Positions 9,978 to 22,862 are shown, counted from the stretch's first letter. The stretch is 64,000 nucleotides of DNA from Coprinellus micaceus (GCA_951394405.1 OX596334.1:1240001-1304000), one strand, 5' to 3'. Notes: generated by a model from the sequence alone, not told the origin. A program made the numbers and translations.

Positions 9978-12257
9978 TCAGGTAGGGGGAGCTGTAAACG
10001 CAGAAACGGTGGCTTTATGCGCACTGGGAGGATTGTTAGATTCTAGACTCGGAGGAACGAACAACACGACGTGAGGTGCTGCAAAGGCGCCCGAGTATGG
10101 TTCGGATTCTTCGGGATTGGGGCCCTCTTTCTCGAGTCAAGCAATGGCCTTCTCGAAGGCGGCTTTGACCTTGCCGAAGTAAACGTCAAAGTTCTGGGCC
10201 AGAGTATGGTAAGTTTTCAGTGTTTCTCCCGCGTCTGGGCTCCTGTTGGCGTGTATTACATCCTTCTCCCTCACTATTCCACGTATGACATCGTGTAATT
10301 CTTTCAGGAGCGTTGTGCATGCATCGCCCCAGTACGGCGGAATGGACATCCGGTTCGTTGGCAACAAAGCGAACGCCGTCTTCGTGTTCGCCACGAAGAT
10401 CGTGTCGTCCCTATCCCAGTGGGACAGGATGCCTCCATTGTCTGGTCTCTTGACACCAGGTCCGAGTCGCGTGAAGCCATAGATGAGGTGACAAAACACG
10501 TAGAATAGCGATTCTAGATCGTCCGTGTAGTCCTGCGGAGGAGAAGGCGTGATGGAGAGAGACCGGACCACCGATATGGATTGATACAGACGAGCACCCT
10601 AAGAACCGGATTCAATATCGTGAGCAAGAGAAAAGGGCGGCTGATGCACGTACGGTGTGTGGATCAGCGGGTAATACAGACTTGCAGCCTTCGACGTACG
10701 CAGCCATGTCGAGGTCGATGAGAACCCCTCGATAGCCCTCTGAGGCCCCCGTCGGTCCCAGAAGTATGTTTAGCATCGAGATATCTCGATGGATGATGCC
10801 TCGTTCGAATAGCTCGCGATGACCTGGGAGCATGATTAGATGGGGTCCGAAGACCAGAACAAGGGGTGCTCACCGACGAGGACGTCAAGGAGAGCGCGTA
10901 GGAGCTGCAAGCGAGATTGGAAGAACCAGATGGGAAGGCCGTACTTCTTCAGCACAACACGCAGCTTGAAGCGATTGCGGAACTCCTTGCTCTTGAAGTA
11001 GGGAGGGCGATAGTCGGCGGTCTGAGCGCAGTTGTCCTGGTACCCCAAGATCTCGACAATTCCAGGGATGCCCTTGGCTGCCAACAAGAACTCACACTCC
11101 GACTCTCGAACGTCGGTGCGCCAAGCGTCCTTCACTATCACACGCTCTCCACTGAGCGGATCTACCGCATTCCAACCAACCGTGCCGCGGCCACGGATGC
11201 CTGGACGGACGAATGGTGCTTCGTCCATATCTAGGACATAGGTCTTGGCCGTGGATGTGCCGGCCTGGTCGCCAGGCCCATCGAGCGTAATCCTCCCAGA
11301 GACCTTCTTCCCGGAAATCGCGTCTATCTTCGTTTGGAGATATCAACCCCACAACGAACAGGACGAACAGGCTAGCGTCCTTGTGTATGTCAAAGAGAGG
11401 CGTCACGTAGACGCCACTGCGGTCCTCATGGGCGAGGTGGAATACCTTTTCGGTGACCAAGAGCGAGCGAGCGAACTGGCGGTTCGGTTGTTGGAGGAAG
11501 ATTTGGCTTGGAGGAGGTCAGCGCCAGCTTGAGACGAGTGCATAATAAAGAACCAGGCTTACCGGTTGTACGTAGCAAGTCGCTGACAATGCACCATTCG
11601 CTTCCCCTTCGACCGGTCCACCTTGACATCAAGTACGGCAGCGACGTTGGTGTAACCCAACCCGCGACATCGCTCTGCATTGTCTGGAGCCTCGAAGGAG
11701 GGCCCTGCAGCCTTGACGGAAATTCCGGGACTGGTGTAGTGGGTGCAATTATCGTGAACCATGGAGATGTCATGGGAGTCGACGGCCTCGCGAGTGGTGC
11801 CTGCTGGAGGCGACGGATTGAAGTAATCAGCGATCGAGTTCAGGATACTGACAAAGCGGCCACGGAGCTCAGATTCGTTGGCTGGATCCGAAGGAAGTGA
11901 CTTCCAAGTACCGCAAACGACGTCGTACCCGGATTGCGACGTCTTCAGAAAGTACTCGATCTTGCTGGTATCTGAAGCGCCGCCAAAGACCGCCCTGGCC
12001 GGTAGCTCCTTCAATTCGTGCACCCTATACCCAAGCTCTGCAAGGGACTCGCCCACTTCGACCTCCTTCGCCCTGCTCGTCTTCGGGTTCTTCAAGCTCT
12101 TGTCTAGCCGTGGACGATCGCTAGGGGCAAGGGTGAAAACGTAGTCTGGCTGAGATCGAGGGTCATTGGCAGGATCTGTCGTTGAGGATTGCTGGGCAGT
12201 AGGTTTTGCTGGAGGTTGACTAGAGAGGTTTTGAGGTGCATGGGACATATTAGTCAA
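9978..12257 (-). pseudogene. FunK1 fungal-type kinase 2, frameshifted and truncated
   Basis: The exon pattern matches the paralogues (minus): 12257-11563, 11506-10874, 10823-10654 and 10598 onward. The N-terminal domain, VIVKDAW, IIHRDIS and LIDLDMA motifs are all present. There are two lesions. (1) Near 11326-11330, SPNED jumps straight to IDAISGKK, lacking the GLDTSV-W segment, and the frame changes; exon 2 is 633 nt against 668 nt in FunK1-3, -4 and -6, a net loss of 35 nt. (2) A TGA at 10139-10137 interrupts KAIA*LEKEG where paralogues read KAIA-R/Q-LE-EG; 52 more codons stay open to a second stop at 9978, consistent with a CGA-to-TGA change. It is head-to-head with FunK1-3. A catalytically active product is unlikely because the frameshift precedes the kinase lysine. 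Confidence 0.85.
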
Positions 12258-12511
12258 TTCAGCCCAGGATGGGTGGTGGTGGTCGAGATGAAAGGGCCGC
12301 GTGACTGAGTCTGGTCCGTGCGCAACGGGCGCTTAATTTTAGGCCGGTCTCGACCCCTCGCGATCACGTGCGTATCTACGATTGGCAACTCACTGGCGAC
12401 GGATTCAAGTTTGGTCCATCTTCTGAACTACCACCAAACTAGTACCGCCATCTCAGTAGCCACTCTCCCCACAATCGCGGATCCCTTCAGTAGCTGCAAC
12501 TCGAGTCCACC
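12258..12511. promoter_or_regulatory. Shared intergenic region of divergent FunK1-2 and FunK1-3
   Basis: Only 254 bp separate the two start codons, so both promoters must lie here or overlap. It holds pyrimidine-rich and CA-rich stretches before each ATG. I see no clear TATA box. Confidence 0.5.
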
Positions 12512-14890
12512 ATGGAGTCTCGAGACGCTGGCGAAGTGCCACGTTCATCGGAAGTGATATGCGAACTACCCAAGGAACTCCAGGTTCAGTCGAGAAAGAC
12601 CTCGAGCCACGCTCAACCCGACAGAAATGCAGAGCAAGAGCAGGAGAATGCGATCTGGCAAGAATTCGGAGAGAAGATTTACCAAGTACAGCTAGACTGG
12701 GCCAAGCAGGTCTACCACAACCTCGCGACGGACGACCAGATCTACGAATACCTGCGGAAGACCACCTCTGGGTACGACATGGAGAAGGAGTGTTGGACGT
12801 CTCTGTGCAGTAAACCAGCACGCGAGGACGAACTGCGCGCCGCTCTCATCTGCATCGCATCCGGTATTCTCGATGACTTTCACCCTGAGCTTCCACCAGA
12901 TGTGACGCGCTCAGTAGTGGACTCTTACAACCTGCTACTGCCGCACGACAACGGGAAGCTCGCAAGCAGCCCCTGCATCTCGATTAAGGCGCGAGGACCG
13001 TCCTTCGAAGTCCCTCGGGATGCGTTGAATCCCAGAGGCCTGGGGTACACAAATGTCGCTGGTGTGATCAACGTTAGATCGGACAAGCACACGGAGGACA
13101 GCACCGAACAAGCCGCGCAGCTGTCAGTCCACTGCAGGTATGCCCATCTTCTCACTCTGTGGCTGGAGAGTGGATCCTTATGGGTTCTTTAGGCAAATAT
13201 TCTTCCAGCAGCCGAATCGTCAATTCGCCCGCTCGCTCATGATATCAGAAAAACACATTCGCCTTGCTCACTACGACCGCAGCGGGGCCTACGTCACGCC
13301 TCTATATAGCATTCATAGGGAAAAGGAGCTTTTCGTTCGCCTCATCCTTGGCTTGGTATCTCCAAACGAAGAGGTTCTGGGCCTCGATACCTCTGTTAAG
13401 TGGGTGATCGACGAAGCGACGGGCAGGAAAATCGCTGGCACGATCACAGTCGACGAATGGGACGACAAGAAGAAGACATCGTCGACAGTCACGTACGATC
13501 TGAACATGAGAAAACCGCCCATCGTCCGTCCCACCATTCGCGGCCGCGGCACGGTTATTTGGCACGCTATTCATCCTGCCACGAACCAGGCCGTGTTGAT
13601 TAAGGACTCATGGCGTACGGAGGGGCGAACGTTGGAGGCGGAGCACCTACGCACAGCACGCGGCATACCAGGCATCGTGGAGATGCTCGCATACCAGGAC
13701 AACTGTGCCAAGACAAGCGAGTATCGCCCAGAGCCATTCGAGGCGGAAGACTTTGCGAACCGGGTCAAGCTGCGCATTGTTTTGAAGGAGTACGGAAGGT
13801 CGATATGGTACTTTAAAACGCGGTTGGGCCTTCTCTGCGCGCTCCGAGATGCCCTCATAGGTTCGTCGGCGGACTACATGAGCTTTCTTTGGTTCTAGCC
13901 AGACTGACTATTTCACAGGACATAGGGAACTATTCAGAAAAGGAATATTGCACCGGGACGTCTCCATGCAGAACATCCTGTTCGGCCCTCCCGATGCTTC
14001 TGAAGGACGTCGAGGGTGCCTCATTGACCTAGATGTGGCCGTGCGGACAGAGAATGGTGTTTCTCCAGTTCCTATGACGCCGGAAATCGTAAGTCTTGCA
14101 TGCTCAATAACTCTTCGAGTGTGCTGACGTCAGTTCAAAGGGGACTCGCCTGTATCAATCAATTCTCGTCCTTCGGAGCGACACTCTAGAGCTCCCTGTG
14201 CCCCAGGACTACATGGACGACTTGGAGGGATTCTTCTACGCCCTCTGCCACCTCGTCTTCCTGTTCTCCAGACCGGGCGTTCCACTGGCTGAACCACCTA
14301 AAATCCTGGCAGACTGGACCAAGGAAGATAAATTCCTCGTCTCCACCCTCAAAGGGAGCATTCTAGGAGTCTACTTTCCCATCGACGAAATCCCTGATTT
14401 CTGGGGGCAGGCCGTTGTGACGCTGATGGACGAATTTCGCAGCGTCATCTTCGCAATCTACAATCGCAAATTTCGCATCATAAAGGATAGTTGGGTTGCC
14501 CAGGACGAGAAGTTAAAGGCCCTCTCTGTGTTTGCTCGGGATAGTGACGTCCATTTTGACAAGGTCAAGGCAGCGTTCGACAAGGCGATCGCACAGCTCG
14601 AGGAGGAAGGCCTTTCCCCCGAGGAGCTCCCCCGCTCCCGCAAAGCACGCGTTATCCCCCCTCCACAGACGAGCACTGCGCCGGTACCCCCTGCACCTAC
14701 AGTCACAGGGCCAAATACCCAACCAGCTGCAGCCGTCGTGGGCAGGAAGCGCCCTTCTGAGGAACGCGCTCTCGAAGGGGCGGATGTGCCCTGCAAGAGG
14801 CCTCGCGGCGACAGCCGAAGCTCCTTTACTATTAACTTCCCTAACAAGAAGGAGGATCTCAAGGATGCCAATAAACGATCTAAAGCTTAG
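12512..14890 (+). CDS. FunK1 fungal-type protein kinase 3
   Basis: Exons are 12512-13137, 13193-13860, 13919-14088 and 14141-14890, giving 737 residues with all phases consistent (2,1,0). Residues about 40-208 are the FunK1 N-terminal domain (GYTNVAGVINV near its end). The kinase core has GRGTVIWHA, the beta-3 Lys in VLIKDSW (about K346), HRDVSMQNIL (H443-D445) and the metal-binding LIDLDVA (D468). After the kinase, a helical region with KAAFDKAIAQLEEEG is conserved among the copies, followed by a Pro-rich tail with KRP/KRPRGD basic clusters. The third intron has a GTTCGT donor. Substrates of FunK1 kinases are not known. The copy looks intact and shares exon lengths (668 and 170 nt) exactly with FunK1-4 and FunK1-6. 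Confidence 0.9.
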
Positions 14891-15203
14891 ATACTCCCTC
14901 GGTACCTACTTTCTACTCGTAACCTGATTTTTCTTGCCTCCTGTTTTGATCGACGCGCAAGTCAGGGGCTCATCACCTCATTTAGACCGTGCGCTTATGA
15001 GCGCTTTGTTTCCGGTTTGTTTCCGTCTTCCATCATCCTCATCGTCAGAATTCGCCAGACCATGTGCCCAGATGTCCTCATAGCAGTGTCGCAATGTGGA
15101 GTCATGAGATGAGGGATGGAGTGCGGTGCCACTGAAATGCGCATGGGTGAGCATCTTGCTCTCAACCACGACAATCCTCCTCGGTCGCAAGTCTCACGGA
15201 TCC
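14891..15203. other. Short intergenic region
   Basis: The 3' flank of FunK1-3 and 5' flank of the serine hydrolase gene. No separate gene is seen. An in-frame ATG at 15126 could extend the hydrolase N-terminus by 26 residues. Confidence 0.4.
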
Positions 15204-17435
15204 ATGGCCAGGGGACAAAGACGCCCGATACTGGAGTCTGGCGAAGACGAAATTCGACCATCCACCACCTCAGTGTCGTCCAGAAGAGGGCCCATAGTCG
15301 CGGTTACCGCGTTTCTTGCCTTTTGCTTCGTCCTGTACAGCGCTCTCATCTCGACCCCTTCCACCTCTTCCACCCATGAATCTTCGGCCATCGCTGACCG
15401 TATCAGGGCTATAGCCTCAGTCCTTCACGGTACACTCGACCTAATCCCACCCTACCGAGGGATATCCGGGGACTCTTCGAATAACCCAGAGTCCTGGCCG
15501 CAAAACACTATCCCCTGCTCCTTCCCGCTTCCCAACCTCCTCACGCACAACCCAATCGAGCCGGGCCACGTCGACCGCCCAATCCAGGACGCCCTAGCCT
15601 CCTTACACCGCTACCTTCAGCTTCGAACCTCGCTTCCTGACATCGACAGCTTGTCTATCGCCGTCGTTACCCCAAGCGGACCGATTTTCGAGCAGGGGTA
15701 TGGGGTTCTCCGAGCCAACGATACTGCGGGGAAGCAGTATCCTGTGAACAAAGATTCTATTTATAGGATCGCGAGCGTCTCGAAAGTGTTTGCGGTCTTC
15801 GAGGCGTTGCTATTGAGGGAGAAGGGTGTCCTTGAGCTGTACGTGTATCTTATACTTGCAGCGTCGGAACATATTTTATCTGAACGTTTCGCGTTGCAGC
15901 GACGACCCCGTGGAGAAGTACATCCCGGAGTTCAAGCCTCCCAAGAAGGGATGGCCCGAATACCTTCGCGACCGCACCAAGGCGAAGAGTGCAAGTTCCA
16001 GCGCTAAGCACTCCCGTATCACTCTGCGCCAACTCGCCAGTCATACAGCAGGTGGTTGCATCGTCCATGACGCTCCACCAGACCGACTAACAATAGCGAA
16101 ACACTAGGTTTGGGGCGGGACTACCCCGTCATCGCCTTGCAAAAATGGCCTATTACCAAACTCGACCCTCCAGGGCCAAGCGACGAACGAAACTCTACTC
16201 TTGAGAACGTCCTAGGACGGATCAACGAGTACCCTCTGGTCAACCTACCCTACTCGTACCCCATCTATTCGAATGTGGGCTTCGATATGCTGGGTTTGGC
16301 GGTTGTCGCTGCGAATCTGAAGGCTAAATGCCATCTGGGCAAGAAAGAGCCTAACACTTACAAAGAGCTCATCAAACGAGACATCTTCGAACCCTTTGGA
16401 TTGAACAGCAGCTTTTTCCGGGTCCCCAGTGACGAGGGGTTGAAGGATCATATCGCGGTTTCTTCGAAATATCCTCGATGGGCAGTGAGTACACCTCCAC
16501 AATTCCGATTCTGCTGGACAGTTCCTCAATTTTTTTCTATGTAGGATGTGATTCTAGGAGACGTCGACGACTCGGCAGGTGGACAGTATAGCTCGCTAGG
16601 TGACCTTGCCAAGATGGCCCAGGTCTTCCTCTCAGCTACGCCCCCGAGTGAGGACTACGACTTCCTACCTGAAGTAGTGCGGGAGTGGCTTCGACCCATG
16701 CATCTATGGGCGAATGGAGGGGAAGCTGTCGGGGCGCCATGGGAGGTATCCTACCTCCCTCCCGGCGCACCAGGGAGGAACCCGAACAGGTTTCCTGGAA
16801 GTATTCCCATATACTCGAAAGCAGGGAACATGCCCGGTTACCACTCGATCTTCAGCTTGAATCCGGAGTACGGATATGCGGTGATTGTGCTGGTCACTGG
16901 GACGTACTCCAAGACGGAGACCTTCGCGCTCGAGGCCCTGCGTCGGCTCCAGCCTGCGTTTGGGGAAGTGCTGGCACAACGCGTCTCGGAGTCGTACGTT
17001 GGAACTTGGGAGGGAGAAAGGGGTGTCCGGGGAGTCAAGGATGTCGCTGATGTCAGGCTTATCTCTGGCCAACTGTTCCTGTCAGCACTCATCGTCGACG
17101 GCATCGACGTCCTCAGTACACTTCAAGACCTCACCTACGAACTGCACGAGGAGGACCTCGGCCGCGCAACGAGTCGTAGTGTAGCTAGGCCGATGGCCCT
17201 TTGGAGCACAGGCAGGCTTGACGAGTTCCGGATGGCGATAGGTCGAGGGCCGCCAGGTCCCGTGGATATGTATGCGTGTTTCTCGTATTGGGCGACGATT
17301 GACTTTGGCGCTTTTTCCCGTGGTGCGAGTGTAGACCTCGTGTATTGGGAGAACGGGGAACTGGTTTACCCAAGCGCTGGGGCAAGGTTCAAACGAAAGG
17401 GGCGTGTGACTTCCGGGTTTGTGAAACAGAATTAG
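15204..17435 (+). CDS. Membrane-anchored beta-lactamase-like serine hydrolase
   Basis: Exons are 15204-15838, 15900-16051, 16108-16484 and 16545-17435, giving 684 residues. ATG at 15204 (MARGQRRP) is preferred because it places a single hydrophobic segment at about residues 31-49 after a short hydrophilic N-terminus, a type II membrane anchor; 15126 is an in-frame alternative. The class C beta-lactamase/esterase fold is shown by SxxK (S191-V-S-K194 in IASVSKVF), the Y-x-N motif (Y316-S-N318), RQLASHTAG, and GYHSIF in the position of the usual KTG/HxG box. Family members hydrolyse esters, amides or peptides; the substrate here cannot be read from sequence. The C-terminal 200 residues form a beta-rich extension. 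It sits between two FunK1 genes and is unrelated to them. Confidence 0.85.
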
Positions 17436-18120
17436 CTATGTACCGAGAGCCTTGTCATCCACCAGTATTTACACCCCACCACATTTACCTTCCACATATA
17501 GTACCGTTATTATACCGTGAGTTGGTGGGCCATTCCCAGCACCCCAGCTCGGGTTGAACTTTGGGGAAATAGGGGTGTATCAACCGTCGCGCGCTCCGGC
17601 CCATTCAGGCGCCCAGCATTTCCGAACACCCCGGGACGCGACTTAGACGCGCCTTCTCCAAACCACCACCTTCACCACCACCACATTCGGACAACCAGAC
17701 GACGTGGTTTCTTGCCCCACATGACCTGACCTTCCTATGGCTATGGCGTCCTTAAGCGCCCATCGAGCATGGGGTTCGCCACCAGTTCATCACCTGCTAG
17801 ACTCAATCATATCAGCGGTTGTTTCGGGGTTCGAATGGTTGATGTTCCTGTTCTTTGACCACCACTACTACCGCCGCCTGATACCCCAAACTCTGAGTGG
17901 CCCCACGGACCTCCAGTACCATAGTCGACTACGACTTCGTGACAGCGACACGCCCCCTCGACAAGGTATCCAGTTATATCCTCAAAACGCCCACGAGCGG
18001 TCGGACATCTCCCAATTGAAATCCGAACCATCAGCGACGACCCTCTATCGCGAACTTGTCAGTGAACAACGGGCATCCGGCTTCTTGGAGGCTCCTCTAT
18101 CATCATTCTTCAGCTACACG
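17436..18120 (+). other. FunK1-4 upstream region with an in-frame extension
   Basis: The frame of FunK1-4 is open from an ATG at 17737. The extra 128 codons include a hydrophobic patch (WLMFLFF) and, near 18034-18092, TTLYRELVSEQRASGFLEA. This resembles the downstream KAIYRELSAEGDISSFLRS of the same protein. It may be a 5' UTR, an N-terminal extension or a remnant of a partial duplication. Confidence 0.35.
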
Positions 18121-20652
18121 ATGTCCTCATCCCCACCTTCCTCTGCCACACGCTCTGAGCGCACGAACTCCGATTTAGAGGACCCTACAACTTGCATCGA
18201 CCTCTCGTTCGATACCACCCCAAAGGAGGATACGGAGCAGCACTTTCTCTTTGAGTTATCCCACCCCAAAGGCAGGAAACCACTCCTCAAGTCAGGAGGA
18301 AACCCCAGGACCAGTCGCAGAATCGACCTAGAACAGGAAGATGCCATGGGCGAAATTGGAAACAGGGTCTACGAAGTGAAGGCAGCATCAGCAAAGGCTA
18401 TCTATCGCGAGCTCTCGGCGGAAGGCGATATTTCGAGCTTCCTGAGGTCCAAGAGCTCTGGATTCGACGCCGAAAACGACGCATGGACGAAAATCCCCCA
18501 GAAACCGAATACCGAGTCTGAGCTTTGCAAATCGCTTGCGGTGATAATGAACGGCATTATCAAGCATTTCCATCCATCGCTCCCAGAACGCGTCACCCGC
18601 GAGGCCATTGACTCCCATAACATCCCCTTAGTCCATGACAACGGAGTCCACTTCACGAAGCCTGGAATTTGCATCAAAGCGACTGGACCTTCGTTCGAAT
18701 CGCCAGAACATGTGGCGTTATCCAAAGGGGTTGGCTACACCAATGTCGCCGCTGTCATCGACGTCAAGCCCGACGAGCTCAGAGGCAAGAGACTCGTCCA
18801 CTGTAAGAGACTGTCCGTCTACAATCAGTAGGCGCCGCTTCCCCTGTGCGTCTATCCAACAATCTTTACTAACGCTCTCCACAGACAGATTTTCCTCCAA
18901 CAACCGAACCGGCACTTCTCTCGCTCACTCATCGTCACGGAAAAGGAGTTCCGCCTCGTGCACCACGATCACAGCGGCGTTTACTGCACCCCTTTCTTCG
19001 ACCTTCACAAGGATGCCAGCATCTTTGTCCAGTTCATTATAGGCCTAACGTCTCCGAACGAAGAGGACATTGGCCTCGACACATCCGTCCAGTGGACGAT
19101 CGCCGAGGCCTCTGGGAAGAAGCTTGCTGGTACCATCACGGTGAACGAATACGACGACGATACCGACACTTCTACTCCCAAAGTCTACGACCTCGATATG
19201 GCTGAGCCGCCATTTGTTCGCCCAGGCATATGTGGCCGCGGGACCGTGGGTTGGCACGCCACGGACCCCTCCACCGGACAGCCTGTCATCATCAAGGACG
19301 CCTGGCGTACGAAAGGCAGGAATTCGGAATCTGGGTATCTGCTGGAGGCGAAAGGAATCCCCGGTGTCGTTGAGATGCTAGGATATCAGGATTATTGCGC
19401 CCAAACTGCCTATTTCCGACCTGCCGGGTTCCGTGGCAAGGAGTTTACCGACCGCTTCAAACTTCGCCTCGCGATGAAGAAGTACGGAGCGTCGGTCTGG
19501 TTCTTCCGTTCCCGTCTCCAACTCTTGTATGCCCTGCGAGACGCCTTAATCGGTGAGTGCTGTTCCATTCAGCGACCTTGGTGTCTTCTCGTTGCTCATC
19601 TCCACACGAATTAGGACATCGCTCGCTGTTTGAGCGTGAAATCATTCACCGGGACGTCTCCGTTCTCAATATCCTCATGGGTGTCGCAGGAGCACCAGAG
19701 GGTTATCGAGGTATCTTGATCGACCTTGATATGGCCGCCTACACGGAAGATTGCAAGCCCTCTCTGCCATCTGACCCCCGCACGGTACTTATTTCTTCGA
19801 ATATTCCCTCTCTTCCTCGCTGAATCGAATTTGCAGGGAACTCGCACATTCCAGGCGATCAACGTTGTCCAAGGCTGGTCGCTTGCCCCATCCCCTCCGC
19901 AGGACTACATGGACGAGCTCGAGTCGTTCTTCTACGTCTTCTGCTACATCCTTCATGCATTCGAAAAGCCTGGCACGACCGTGAAGGAACTTCCGGATCC
20001 TGTCAGGCTCTGGGACTTCGATGACCTTGAGATGAACACCATCGGCAAATCAGCCTTTTCTTTCAACGTGTCGAAGCCCAACGAACTTTGTCGGTACTGG
20101 TGGGGTGCTTGCACCGATCTCGTGAGAGAGTTCCACGACGTTATCCGCGGTATCTTGAAGGAGAAAGACCTCGTTCAGAAGGACGTGAGCCTCGACATGG
20201 AAGCAAAACTGGAGGCTTACAACGCTCTGACGCAGAACTCTGATGTTTATTTCGAGAACGTTAAGGCTGCTTTCGACAAGGCTATCGCCAGATTGGAGAC
20301 GGAAGGCATTAGACAAGAGGAGACCACAGATGGCCATGCTCTTGGCTTTCCCTCTCGCCCTGCTACCCCTGCTGTCCCTACTGCCTGGTCTTCTTCCTTC
20401 CCAGTAGCCTCTGGAACTGGTGTTCTTCGTGACCTCGACACCGAAGAAGGAGGGCCTACCCAGCCTGCTGGGCTCGTCCCTCATGACAAGGACAACTCAT
20501 TCGTCAGGAAGCGCGTTGCAAACGACGATGACTATGTCGAAGCGGCTCGCAAACGTGCTCGCAATGATGAGACCCAGGAGATTTCGTCCGTCCTTCGCTC
20601 TTCTGAGGACAAGGACATATGGAAAACGGTGCCTGGTGCGATTGGGACCTGA
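18121..20652 (+). CDS. FunK1 fungal-type protein kinase 4
   Basis: Exons are 18121-18827, 18885-19552, 19615-19784 and 19837-20652, giving 786 residues from MSSSPPSS (a longer form could start at 17737). The FunK1 N-terminal domain spans about 60-235 and ends with GVGYTNVAAVIDVK. Kinase motifs are GRGTVGWHA, VIIKDAW (about K373), IIHRDVSVLNIL (H470-D472) and LIDLDMA (D495). The conserved post-kinase region has PPQDYMDELESFFYV and KAAFDKAIARLETEG. The tail is low in complexity and ends with basic VRKRVA and ARKRAR clusters, which suggest nuclear import. Exon 2 (668 nt) and exon 3 (170 nt) match FunK1-3 and FunK1-6 exactly. It looks intact and is the copy closest in sequence to FunK1-2. Confidence 0.9.
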
Positions 20653-22862
20653 GCCAGCCTATGCTTAGCAAACAGATATTGTGAGAGTCGCTGCCCTTCG
20701 CCTTGCGACTCCGTACTTCCTTCCTATTTTTGATCTGAACAGTAGGCCGCCTGCTTTACCCTTCGCTTCTTTGTTATCGCGTTGCCCGTGTACCTATCTA
20801 CTATGATTGCAACTCCTTTCGTTCAAAGGTTTCTCTCTCTTGCTTGTGTCGGGATCTCGATCCTCGGATATTGCCCTTCATTTGAATTATTATCTACTAT
20901 GCGAAGAACGCGCAACAGAAAATACGTGTGCCGTGGTCCCAGGATGCGGCTCCGAGGCAAAATGCCTCTCAGGTGCGACCTTATCGCTCGCGCTTCGAGT
21001 GTCGCGAAACCCGGCTCATACGCTCACAGAGGGTGCACGCGATATGCCTATATCCTGCGGGCATTATTTCCCTACCGTTGGAGGGCTTTGGGGGCCGTTT
21101 ATCTACCCCCGGGTCCTCCTGTATTACCATCCTGCAGCCCCCGCCGCACTGACGTACGACGGCGTGCCTCGACGGTTCATTTTCTCGGGCTCCGCCTGTT
21201 CTGTGGGTTCGCCCGATGGCGCAGCAGGGCGGGAGTTCGTTTTATTTTTAGCTTCATCTAGTCAGCCCCGGAGCCTGGCGCTACTTTTATTCTGCAGCAT
21301 TGGTACTCACGAATGTCGGGCGCGCTCGCCCACCTCATTCCTTTATTCTCAGGAGGGGTGTCCGTCTGTTACCCGTTTAGAACACCCTCAGTTAGAACGA
21401 CGATCTTTATTGATGTGAATGGAGTATAAATCGCCACTGATTATGTCCGTGATTCAGAAGATAACAAACGGAATTATACCCCCGCCCTCTCGTTTGGGCT
21501 GATGGTGCCCTATGGTGCCGCAGCAGCACTTAGAGACGCTCAGACGGCGATCGTGCTGTACGAGGCACTTCAGCGTTTCTAAGCCGGGTACTCCGCAATA
21601 TCCATAGCTCCCGCGAGGTAATCAATCAGTCAGTCCCAACTCATGTGAGATAGGGACGGGCGCCAGCCCACCAACATTATCTCTCCGATGGTAGCAACAC
21701 TCTAAGCGAACGTCATGAGTCGGCACGCCGTTAGAGATATTCCATGAATTGGACTAGAGGTCGTACGAGGGAGGCAAATTTATAGACGTAGACACAGAGA
21801 TACCCGAAGAAACTTGAGGGGTGCTTGTGTCGAAATTGACTCTGCAACCCGACTCGTCTGTGGATTATCTGAATCTATTGGAAATGTACGCACGTCGGAA
21901 GCACACTCCCAGTGAATAGGATGGTATATGGGAAGATAGATGGAAGGCAATGGGGTATTGTAGAGTTGTTGCGACTCTCTTCACCCTGTGAAGCACCTTT
22001 TGAGCACACTGCGCATTGGGCGCTTCTCGGGGACAGGGGCAACCGCGAGGGTACTTCCACTCGGTAACTGACGGCCCGAGCACCTTAGGTCACACAAAAC
22101 CAAACACGTCCAAGCAACTGTGGCTCCGAAGTTGACATTCTGTCTTTGCGCGAACTTGCACCAAGCCATCTTGTCAGGGTTGCACACTGGACGAAGCTGG
22201 GCACTACTAGCAGCAACCGGATGGGGGAACAGCAGAACAACCTACCACATGCAAACCCGCGCTATCGCCTCTCATGGGTTGAATCGTCGCCAACAAATTG
22301 AGTTCCGAACGGGTTGTACACAGTTTCCTGCTGACCTCTAGTTCGCCTTTGGACTCTCCCGATGCCGCTCAGTCGCACTGAAGCACTTTCCTTGCTGCCA
22401 CTATAGCAGGGTCTCAGCAACTCCCCAATCGCTGGAAGTATCGATTTGCACCCTGCCTGCTGCGGTCTGCTGCGCATCTGCCAGCGGTTAGAAGTTCACC
22501 AGCGCTCGGTGAAGATTGCCACGGCCCCACAGTACTGGGCTTCTGATCACTGTGATTGGTTCCTGAGGTGAAATGCCCTTTGTTTTCTGGCGATACGGAT
22601 GCTTACGCTCGGCTCCGAATCCACTTTGGAAGGCGCTGTTGCCTGTCCTCCGCTGCTGGTCTCCCACGGCAATATCACGGACTGCGATATTCGACGTTTC
22701 CAGCGCTTCCTGTCTAAGGGTACTTCCTTTGCTTGCTTTTTTCTAGATGAAGGTTCACTCATTTTTACGCGTTCGGCAGGTACACATGTTCATTGGAGCA
22801 CAAAGTACAAACATCCAGGGGAGCTAGCTACATCGCGAGAAGTCCATGATGGCGAGGGGACC
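20653..22862. other. Gene desert of 2.2 kb
   Basis: Only overlapping frames without domain content are present, for example two competing plus-strand frames in 20782-21418. They lack splice partners and look compositionally unlike neighbouring genes. It may hold degraded repeats. No RNA gene is seen. Confidence 0.4.

Noticed and set aside
20807..21418. 203-codon plus-strand frame downstream of FunK1-4
   Set aside because: Competes with a 159-codon frame in the same place, has no conserved motif and no sensible N-terminus.
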